Shown here piece by piece: positions 1-5,291 of a stretch of DNA of 6,266 bases; the first letter of the stretch is position 1; each line of letters opens with the position of its first letter. Location of the stretch: contig JAFRUW010000114.1 in assembly GCA_017438675.1 (NCBI GenBank), forward strand, positions 1 to 6,266, read 5' to 3'. The notes under the pieces are model-generated. The model was given only the letters and a program-made list of their open reading frames with translations. It was not told the DNA's origin and searched no databases. Made by a program: the position numbers and the translations under genes. This stretch comes from Oscillospiraceae bacterium. Its GTDB lineage: Bacteria; Bacillota; Clostridia; Oscillospirales; Oscillospiraceae.

Positions 1-2
1 AT

Positions 3-33
3 AAAAAATCCACCGGGGAGCAAACCCGGTGGA
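3..33 (-). terminator. Intrinsic terminator of the rhomboid-like gene
   Basis: A perfect 9-bp stem (positions 9-17 pair with 25-33; core CCACCGGG/CCCGGTGG) encloses a 7-base loop. Read on the minus strand it is followed at once by TTTTTTAT (positions 8 to 1). It begins about 26 bases after the stop codon of the minus-strand gene, which is the normal place for a Rho-independent terminator. On the plus strand the hairpin is followed only by AATTTTG, so any activity in that direction would be weak. Confidence 0.92.
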
Positions 34-58
34 ATTTTGCGTGTTCGATTATGTACCG

Positions 59-907
59 TCACTCCGTGAAGTGGATGTGATGGTTTATATGGTCGATGCA
101 GAAGCAGTGGTAGCCGGCGCATTTGGAGCAGTAGCGGAATTCCAGATCGGGGTACTCCGTATCGGTCCTGCCGCAGACGGCGCATTTGTGACGGTAGGGG
201 GCGTCCGCAGTTTCCCGCTGCGCCTTTTTGGACGCCTTGCGGAAGTTCACCGCCTGCCTGGAGTTTCCCAGACGGGTGGTCTTGAACATGTCGATAAAAT
301 CACCGGCAAAGAAGAGCAGGAAGTTTGCGATGGCGATGATGGGGAGAAGGTTTACCGGGAAGGTGCCGGTGACTATGCCGATGACGAAAAGCACCGCGTC
401 TGCAATGGCAAGCCATTTCATCTTGACGGGTATGAAGAAGAAAAGGAGCACCCGGGTCTCCGGGAAGAGCATTGCAAAGGCGAAGAACATGGACAGGTTG
501 AGATAGTACGCGTTTATCGCCAGATAGCCGGGGGTGAAAAGCCCGGCGACGAAGGCGTATATCATGGTGCAGAGGACTCCGCAGAGATAGAATATTGTGA
601 ATTTTGCGGTGCCCCAGTATTTTTCCAGAGTGGAGCCGATGAAATAGTAGAAATACAGGGATATGGCGAACCACAGAAGCCCGCTCGACGTGGGGATGAA
701 CACGAATGCGATAAGCCGCCAGATCTGCCCCTTCAGTATAAGGGAGGAGTTGAAGTACAGATAGTACATAAATGTGCCTGTGGTGTCCATCATACTTATG
801 ATGTAAACAAGCACGTTGCCGATTATCACATACAGCATAAGGTTCTTTATGCCGAAGTTGGGATGAGTAAAGCTGAACCGGTCAACAGCGCGCCTGAAAG
901 TTTTCAA
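59..907 (-). CDS. Rhomboid-like membrane protein lacking the catalytic dyad, with C-terminal Cys/His-rich zinc-finger-like tail
   Basis: The 282-residue product has about six hydrophobic segments between residues 22 and 207. Rhomboid-family landmarks are visible: the WR of loop 1 (W63-R64), then a helix ending in GSTLEKYWGTAKF (91-103), then a helix ending in LFP (147-149). Aligning that LFP with the rhomboid serine helix puts N-A-Y-Y (132-135) where GxSG should be, and no His occurs in the last helix (186-207), so proteolysis is not expected. A basic linker (208-240) leads to a Cys/His-rich tail: C242, C245, C260, C263, H267, C268, C270, H273, H276, H277, H279. This spacing could bind two zinc ions in a B-box-like or treble-clef arrangement. 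The start is TTG at 907-905: AGGAGG (920-915) lies 7 bases upstream, while the nearby ATG (912-910) opens a frame that stops after two codons. Function is unknown; a binding or chaperone role like iRhoms or derlins is only an inference. Confidence 0.85.
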   Translation of the reverse strand: MKTFRRAVDRFSFTHPNFGIKNLMLYVIIGNVLVYIISMMDTTGTFMYYLYFNSSLILKGQIWRLIAFVFIPTSSGLLWFAISLYFYYFIGSTLEKYWGTAKFTIFYLCGVLCTMIYAFVAGLFTPGYLAINAYYLNLSMFFAFAMLFPETRVLLFFFIPVKMKWLAIADAVLFVIGIVTGTFPVNLLPIIAIANFLLFFAGDFIDMFKTTRLGNSRQAVNFRKASKKAQRETADAPYRHKCAVCGRTDTEYPDLEFRYCSKCAGYHCFCIDHINHHIHFTE

Positions 908-941
908 GTCATTACCTCCTTGAAGTAGAATACTGCCATAT

Positions 942-970
942 ATTTTACCCTATTTTTATCCGGTTGTCTA
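942..970 (-). promoter_or_regulatory. Sigma-A-type promoter for the rhomboid-like gene
   Basis: On the minus strand, TAGACA (970-965) is separated by exactly 17 bases from TAAAAT (947-942). Each hexamer matches the consensus at 5 of 6 positions. Transcription would start near 935, giving a leader of about 28 bases that includes the AGGAGG site and the TTG start. Confidence 0.75.
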
Positions 971-973
971 CAT

Positions 974-1006
974 GTGCGATCCGACCGAATCATATATTAT
1001 TCGCAC
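974..1006. repeat. Inverted repeat in the divergent intergenic region
   Basis: The perfect 6-bp arms GTGCGA (974-979) and TCGCAC (1001-1006) flank a 21-base AT-rich centre. The left arm sits 3 bases upstream of the -35 box of the minus-strand promoter, and the right arm is about 45 bases before the AT-rich tract thought to hold the metK promoter. This position suits a regulator binding site, but the arms are short and chance is possible. Confidence 0.35.
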
Positions 1007-1051
1007 TTCCGGGCAAAAAAATTTATTTTCCACTTCCAGTTTAGGCGGAAA

Positions 1052-1078
1052 TATGATAATATAAGATGATAATATAAA
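1052..1078 (+). promoter_or_regulatory. Candidate metK promoter -10 region with a tandem 12-base repeat
   Basis: The 12-mer ATGATAATATAA occurs at 1053-1064 and again at 1066-1077, separated by one G. Each copy contains TATAAT-like hexamers (TATGAT at 1052-1057, GATAAT at 1055-1060 and 1068-1073) and a TG two bases upstream of TAATAT, as in an extended -10. No good -35 box stands out 17 bases upstream. A start near 1065-1085 would give a leader of roughly 55-75 bases. The region is a plausible promoter, but the exact -10 cannot be fixed by eye. Confidence 0.45.
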
Positions 1079-1088
1079 AAAACTGAGA

Positions 1089-1111
1089 TTTGCCGGGTTC
1101 TTTTCGGCAAA
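1089..1111 (+). other. Small hairpin in the metK leader
   Basis: TTTGCCG (1089-1095) pairs perfectly with CGGCAAA (1105-1111) around a 9-base loop. No T-run follows, so it is not a terminator. It ends 12 bases before the AGGAG ribosome binding site (1124-1128). It could stabilise the mRNA 5' end or be incidental. Confidence 0.4.
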
Positions 1112-1139
1112 CAGCGACAAAATAGGAGTATAACAGCAA

Positions 1140-2300
1140 ATGTCTTACAGAATTTTTACATCCGAATCCGTTACGGAAGGGCATCCCGACAAGGTCTGCG
1201 ACCAGATCTCCGACGCGGTGCTTGACACCATACTGGCAGAGGACAAGGCGGCAAGAGTCGCCTGCGAGACCATCACCACCACCGGCATGGTCCTCGTTAT
1301 GGGTGAGATCACCACATCCTGCTATTGCGACATTCCCTCGGTGGTCAGGGAAACGGTTAAAAACATAGGTTATGACCGCCCGGAATACGGCTTTGACTAC
1401 AAGTCCTGCGCGGTGATGACGACCATTGATGAGCAGAGCCCGGACATCGCCCAGGGCGTCGATTCCGCTTTTGACGACGCGGACGATACCGGCGCCGGAG
1501 ATCAGGGCATGATGTTCGGCTACGCCTGTGACGATACGCCGGAGCTTATGCCCGTGCCCATCTCTCTGGCTCACAAGCTGACAAAGAGGCTGGCGGCTGT
1601 CCGTAAAGCAAGGGAGCTGGATTTCCTCCGCCCCGACGGCAAGGCCCAGGTTTCGGTAAAGTACAACGAACAGGGAATGGCTGAGGGGCTCAGCGCCATC
1701 GTCGTGTCCACCCAGCACGATCCGGATATCGGTATCGAAAAGCTGAGGGAGGCCGTGATCGAAACGGTGGTAAAGCCTGTTATCCCGGCGGGCTTCATAG
1801 ATCGGGACACAAAGATATACGTTAACCCCACAGGCAGATTCGTTATCGGCGGCCCGGTGGGCGACTCCGGCCTTACGGGAAGAAAGATCATTGTGGACAC
1901 CTACGGCGGCTGGGCAAGCCACGGCGGCGGAGCCTATTCGGGCAAGGACCCCACAAAGGTGGACCGCTCCGCCTCCTATATGGCGAGATACGTGGCGAAG
2001 AACATCGTGGCGGCTGGCTTTGCAAGAAAGTGCCAGATCGAGGTGGCTTACGCCATCGGCGTGGCGAGACCGGTAAGCGTCATGGCGGAGACCTTCGGCA
2101 CCGGGATCATCCCCGACGACAGGCTGGCGTCCCTTGTTGAAGAGGCCTTCGACCTGAGACCGAAGAAGATAATCGAAAAGCTTGACCTGCTGGAGACAAA
2201 GTATCTGCCTACGGCGTCCTACGGCCATTTCGGCAGGCTGGACCTCGACCTCCCCTGGGAGAGGACGGATATGGCGGAACAGCTTAAATCCATGATCTGA
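1140..2300 (+). CDS. metK: S-adenosylmethionine synthetase
   Basis: This cytosolic enzyme makes S-adenosylmethionine from methionine and ATP, releasing phosphate and pyrophosphate. The 386-residue length is typical of bacterial MetK. Diagnostic motifs are all present: SEGHPDK-type TEGHPDK (12-18) with the catalytic His15 and metal-binding Asp17, GEITTS (55-60), the GAGDQG signature (118-123), TGRFVIGGPVGDSGLTGRK (231-249), and the glycine/lysine loop GGGAYSGKDPTKVDRS (262-277) that holds the active-site Lys residues and second metal site. Nothing essential appears to be missing. The ATG at 1140 is preceded by AGGAG (1124-1128) with a somewhat long 11-base spacer. It is the first gene of a likely operon: rlmB begins 10 bases after its stop. 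No SAM riboswitch is seen in the short leader. Confidence 0.98.
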   Translation: MSYRIFTSESVTEGHPDKVCDQISDAVLDTILAEDKAARVACETITTTGMVLVMGEITTSCYCDIPSVVRETVKNIGYDRPEYGFDYKSCAVMTTIDEQSPDIAQGVDSAFDDADDTGAGDQGMMFGYACDDTPELMPVPISLAHKLTKRLAAVRKARELDFLRPDGKAQVSVKYNEQGMAEGLSAIVVSTQHDPDIGIEKLREAVIETVVKPVIPAGFIDRDTKIYVNPTGRFVIGGPVGDSGLTGRKIIVDTYGGWASHGGGAYSGKDPTKVDRSASYMARYVAKNIVAAGFARKCQIEVAYAIGVARPVSVMAETFGTGIIPDDRLASLVEEAFDLRPKKIIEKLDLLETKYLPTASYGHFGRLDLDLPWERTDMAEQLKSMI

Positions 2301-2310
2301 CGGTGAGAAT

Positions 2311-3141
2311 ATGAAGGATAATTATAACCGCCGGGGTCCGGTGAAGCGCCATGTGGACCCATACAAAGTGAGAGAAGGCTCCGATGAGGATGAGATGATC
2401 GGCGGCGTCATCGAAGGGCGCAACGCCGTAATCGAAGCGCTGAGAGCCGGGCGGGCAATCGATAAGATATATATAGCCAAGGGTGAGACCGACGCTGCCC
2501 TGGGGCACATTGCCTCCAGGGCAAGGGATGCCGGCGCCGTGGTGGTGGACGCGGACAGGCATAAGCTGGACGCCATGAGCCAGACCGGCTCCCATCAGGG
2601 GGTAATCGCCCTTGCAGCCGTGAAGGAATACTCCACGGTGGAGGACATTTTAAGCATCGCCGAAGAGCGGGGTGAGGATCCCTTTATCGTGATATGCGAC
2701 GAGATTTCCGATCCCCACAATCTTGGCGCCATAATCAGGACTGCCGACGCCGCAGGCGTCCACGGCGTTGTTATTCCCAAACGGAGAAGTGCCGGTGTTA
2801 CCGCCATCGTGGCAAAAACATCCGCCGGGGCGGTGGAGCATGTGGCTGTTGCCAGAGTGCCGAATATTACCGCCGCCATAAAAGAGCTCAAAAAGCGGGG
2901 CGTGTGGGTCTACGGCACGGCGGCAGACGGGGCAAGCGAAATGTGGGAGACCGATCTCACCGGGCCCATTGCCGTCGTTATCGGCTCCGAGGGGGACGGC
3001 ATGAGCCGCCTTGTATCGGAGAGCTGCGATTTCAAGGTGAGCATACCCATGCACGGCCGGGTCTCGTCGCTGAACGCCTCGGTTTCCGCCGCGGTGGTAA
3101 TGTATGAGGTGCTTCGCCAGAGGGGCGGCAAACACTCATAA
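2311..3141 (+). CDS. rlmB: 23S rRNA (guanosine-2'-O-)-methyltransferase of the TrmH/SpoU family, RlmB type
   Basis: SPOUT-superfamily enzyme that transfers a methyl group from SAM to a ribose 2'-OH; RlmB acts on G2251 in the peptidyl-transferase P-loop of 23S rRNA. The 276-residue protein has a charged N-terminal extension (1-29), a substrate-binding domain with GRNAVIEAL (36-44) and SHQGV (94-98), then the three SpoU motifs: motif 1 DPHNLGAIIRTADAAGV (134-150, with N137 and R143), motif 2 VIGSEGDGMSRLV (223-235, with E227) and motif 3 IPMHGRVSSLNASVSAAV (245-262, with N255) forming the trefoil knot. The ATG at 2311 is preceded by GGTGAG (2302-2307), a weak site only 3 bases away, so translation may be coupled to metK. 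The substrate (G2251 rather than another RNA) is inferred from the family. In many Firmicutes rlmB lies near cysS and mrnC, so placement after metK is less usual. Confidence 0.93.
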   Translation: MKDNYNRRGPVKRHVDPYKVREGSDEDEMIGGVIEGRNAVIEALRAGRAIDKIYIAKGETDAALGHIASRARDAGAVVVDADRHKLDAMSQTGSHQGVIALAAVKEYSTVEDILSIAEERGEDPFIVICDEISDPHNLGAIIRTADAAGVHGVVIPKRRSAGVTAIVAKTSAGAVEHVAVARVPNITAAIKELKKRGVWVYGTAADGASEMWETDLTGPIAVVIGSEGDGMSRLVSESCDFKVSIPMHGRVSSLNASVSAAVVMYEVLRQRGGKHS

Positions 3142-3157
3142 TTATGAGGATTCTTAC

Positions 3158-5119
3158 ATGAACAACAAAGATTCCAAATACAATGATTATAACGGCGATC
3201 CCAACGGCTTTGACAGCGGGGATAACCTGATGGATATGCTGGATGAAAACCTTGAGGAATTCGACAGCGAGCATTTTCACGAGTTTTTCACCTACGCCGG
3301 GGATAACTACCGGGAGGAGTTCGGCCCGGAGGCGGAGGAAACCGTGGAGCGGGGCCGGGTCCGTGAACGGAAAAAGAAACGGTCCCTGCTGTCGGCGTTC
3401 TTCTATCTCATCGGTCAGCGGATAAAGAGCAGGCGCATCCGGAAGCTTGACGCCGCAGTACCGGCCGATCCGGTGATCCGCGAGCCGAAGAACATCCCTA
3501 AGGAAGCCGCAAAATACTCAAGGCCCCTGGGTTCCATGGTATGGAGAAGCCGCATTGCCCTTGTAATATGCGCAATGATGATCTACCTGACCCTGAGCTT
3601 TACGATTTCAGGCCGGGCGGCAGTTATTGAGAACAACAGCTTCCTGCTGGTCAGCGTTCTTATGATAATGCAGCTTGTGACCATGCTCCTGTGCCTTGAG
3701 GTGCCCATTACAGGCATAATCTCGGCGGCAAGGGGTGAGCCGGGGGCGGAGACCCTCATTACCGCGTCGTTTATCTTCACATTTACGGACAGTGCAGTAA
3801 AGCTGCTTACGGGGGATATGAGTCAGGGACTGCCCTTTTCGGCTGTATCGGCCCTTTCGGCGGTGTTCGGTCTCAGAGGAATGATGTATTACAATTCCGC
3901 TGTCCGGGATTCCCTCAGGGTGCTGTCAAAGGTCAAATCCCCCTGGGGACTTGTGGCCGACAGGGAAAGCGTTGAGGACAGGGTGGTGCTCCGCAGAGTG
4001 CCCTATTCCACCGACGGGTTTTACAGAAACCTTATGGGCAGGGACATTTGCGAGCACGTCTATTACTACGCGGGGCTGTTAATGCCCATTGCGGCCCTTG
4101 TGCTTGCCCTGCTGTCAACGGTGGCGAAGGGCAGAAGCGAGGACTTTTTCCACGCTCTTGCTGCCCTTATGACTGCTGCCGCGTCATTTTCCTGCATGTC
4201 GGCCTATTCAATGCCCTTCAGTATCATATCGTCCCTTTCGAGAAAAAACGGCTGTGCCGTTGCAGGCTGGGCAGGGGCGGACAAGCTCTTTGACATTGAC
4301 GGCATTCTCATTACCGACAAGGACCTTTTCCCCAAGGGCACCCAGACTGTTGCGGGTGTCCGTCTGGTGGGAAATATGAGCCGGTATAAGGCGGCGGAAT
4401 ACGCCGGAAGCCTCACCGCCGTGTCCGGATCGGCTCTGGCGGAGCCCTTCAGGGCGCTCATGGATGAAGAGGGCGCCTCGGCTGTGGATGTAGCGGAGTT
4501 TTCAAGCTATGACGGAGGCGGAATCGGCGGCGTTGTCCGGGGAGAAAGCGCAATGCTGGGGACGGCGGGCTTTATGACCACGATGGGCGTAAGGCTTCCC
4601 GAGGATGTTCCCTCCGGGCGGATAATCTATCTGTCGGTGAACAGCCGTATCGCCGCCATGTTCGCGGTGAAATACAAGGCCGCCGACAAGGTGAGAAGGT
4701 GTCTCGGCGAGCTTAAGAATACAAAGCTCACGCTGCTCTTTGCCCTTAAGGACTTCAATGCCGAGCCCAGGATGCTGGAGAAAAAGTTCGGCATACAGCT
4801 CACAGGTGCCGAATACATACCTCTTGAGGACTGCTACCGGATATCCCGGGAGGAAGCCGAAACAGGGGACACAGTGGGGATAATGAACAAAAACGGCTTT
4901 GTGCCCATGGCAAGGACCGCCGCATACGCCGCAAAGCTGAGGCAAACGGCGATAATATCCACATTTGTGTCGCTTCTGAGCTCCGCGGTGCTGATGTTTA
5001 TAATCTATTTCATGTGCTCGAAGGGCCCTGTATACTCCGTGACCGTATGGGGAGTCGGTGTTTTCATGCTTGCGTCCTGGCTTATCACGGTTATACTTGC
5101 TAATCTGACGAGAAGATGA
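3158..5119 (+). CDS. Degenerate P1B-type ATPase-like membrane protein (probable pseudo-pump)
   Basis: The 653-residue protein has an acidic N-terminus (1-65), a basic stretch (68-97), and eight likely membrane helices at about 131-153, 159-190, 197-219, 224-245, 302-324, 329-359, 596-619 and 626-648. That is the P1B heavy-metal ATPase topology, with soluble loops after helices 4 and 6. Anchoring on P353 in helix 6, the CPC position reads F344-S-C. The phosphorylation motif DKTGT is DKDLF (387-391), with the Asp kept. SEHPL reads S423-G-S-A-L, the nucleotide-binding GxG region aligns at 453-458, and TGDN reads L530-K-D-F. No GDGxND is present. The helix 4-5 loop is only about 56 residues and has no TGE. 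ATP-driven transport is therefore unlikely. There is no N-terminal CxxC metal domain. The start at 3158 has GAGGA (3146-3150) 7 bases upstream; an in-frame ATG at 3104 lies inside rlmB and is less likely. It follows rlmB by 16 bases. The frame is intact, arguing against simple decay. Function unknown. Confidence 0.8.
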   Translation: MNNKDSKYNDYNGDPNGFDSGDNLMDMLDENLEEFDSEHFHEFFTYAGDNYREEFGPEAEETVERGRVRERKKKRSLLSAFFYLIGQRIKSRRIRKLDAAVPADPVIREPKNIPKEAAKYSRPLGSMVWRSRIALVICAMMIYLTLSFTISGRAAVIENNSFLLVSVLMIMQLVTMLLCLEVPITGIISAARGEPGAETLITASFIFTFTDSAVKLLTGDMSQGLPFSAVSALSAVFGLRGMMYYNSAVRDSLRVLSKVKSPWGLVADRESVEDRVVLRRVPYSTDGFYRNLMGRDICEHVYYYAGLLMPIAALVLALLSTVAKGRSEDFFHALAALMTAAASFSCMSAYSMPFSIISSLSRKNGCAVAGWAGADKLFDIDGILITDKDLFPKGTQTVAGVRLVGNMSRYKAAEYAGSLTAVSGSALAEPFRALMDEEGASAVDVAEFSSYDGGGIGGVVRGESAMLGTAGFMTTMGVRLPEDVPSGRIIYLSVNSRIAAMFAVKYKAADKVRRCLGELKNTKLTLLFALKDFNAEPRMLEKKFGIQLTGAEYIPLEDCYRISREEAETGDTVGIMNKNGFVPMARTAAYAAKLRQTAIISTFVSLLSSAVLMFIIYFMCSKGPVYSVTVWGVGVFMLASWLITVILANLTRR

Positions 5120-5145
5120 CCTTAAAAAGGCAAAATAGTTATAAT
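5116..5145 (+). promoter_or_regulatory. Possible upstream promoter overlapping the stop codon of the preceding gene
   Basis: ATGACC (5116-5121, 4 of 6 consensus) lies 18 bases from a perfect TATAAT (5140-5145). The -35 box overlaps the TGA stop of the pseudo-ATPase gene. It could be a second start for the EF-G-like gene, or an AT-rich coincidence. Confidence 0.35.
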
Positions 5146-5174
5146 ATATGTAAAATCGGGAAAACATAGAAATT

Positions 5175-5196
5175 TCTGTTGTATTTTTATAACAGA
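5175..5196. repeat. Inverted repeat overlapping the -35 box of the EF-G-like gene promoter
   Basis: TCTGTTGTA (5175-5183) and TATAACAGA (5188-5196) are complementary at 9 positions, counting one G-T pair, around a TTTT centre. The left arm contains most of the -35 hexamer and the right arm fills the spacer. As DNA this resembles a dimeric repressor operator. As RNA from read-through it would form a hairpin, but no T-run follows, so it is a poor terminator. Confidence 0.5.
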
Positions 5197-5207
5197 TAGT
5201 GTATAAT
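5179..5207 (+). promoter_or_regulatory. Sigma-A-type promoter of the EF-G-like gene
   Basis: TTGTAT (5179-5184) is separated by exactly 17 bases from a perfect TATAAT (5202-5207). A start near 5213-5215 would give a leader of about 77 bases before the ATG at 5292. No convincing terminator for the upstream operon is seen in 5120-5178, so some read-through is possible. Confidence 0.7.
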
Positions 5208-5237
5208 TTTAAGGTATGGCAAAACCATGTATCTTAA

Positions 5238-5273
5238 TATCCGATCAGCGGTCGGATAATCATGAATATTATC
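5238..5273 (+). promoter_or_regulatory. Structured leader with two overlapping hairpins before the EF-G-like gene
   Basis: Stem A pairs 5238-5246 with 5250-5258 (arms TATCCGATC and GGTCGGATA, one G-U) around a 3-base loop. Stem B pairs GATAAT (5255-5260) with ATTATC (5268-5273). They share 5255-5258, so cannot both form fully. Stem B ends directly against the AGGAAGG ribosome binding site (5274-5280). A regulatory role is an inference. Confidence 0.35.
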
Positions 5274-5291
5274 AGGAAGGAAAATTACAAA

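Noticed and set aside
29..928. Open frame on the plus strand opposite the rhomboid-like gene
   Set aside because: The minus-strand frame has clear membrane helices, a strong ribosome binding site, a promoter and a terminator. The plus frame begins inside the terminator hairpin and has a low-complexity charged product.
1007..1139. SAM riboswitch upstream of metK
   Set aside because: The likely leader is under 80 bases, has only one simple 7-bp hairpin, and shows no terminator or multi-stem SAM-I architecture. The ribosome binding site is not clearly sequestered as in the SMK box.
1041..2228. Long open frame (395 codons) antisense to metK
   Set aside because: It lies opposite a complete, motif-perfect metK, shows no recognisable domain and has His/Arg/Gly-rich composition typical of a shadow frame in GC-rich coding DNA.
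3104..3157. Upstream in-frame ATG giving an 18-residue longer pseudo-ATPase
   Set aside because: It would overlap rlmB by 38 bases and lacks a good ribosome binding site, whereas the ATG at 3158 has GAGGA at 7 bases.
979..5257. Shared 9-mer CGGTCGGAT in both intergenic regions (979-987 minus strand, 5249-5257 plus strand)
   Set aside because: One shared 9-mer between two regions of about 200 bases is not far from chance, and the contexts differ (promoter-upstream DNA versus leader RNA stem).
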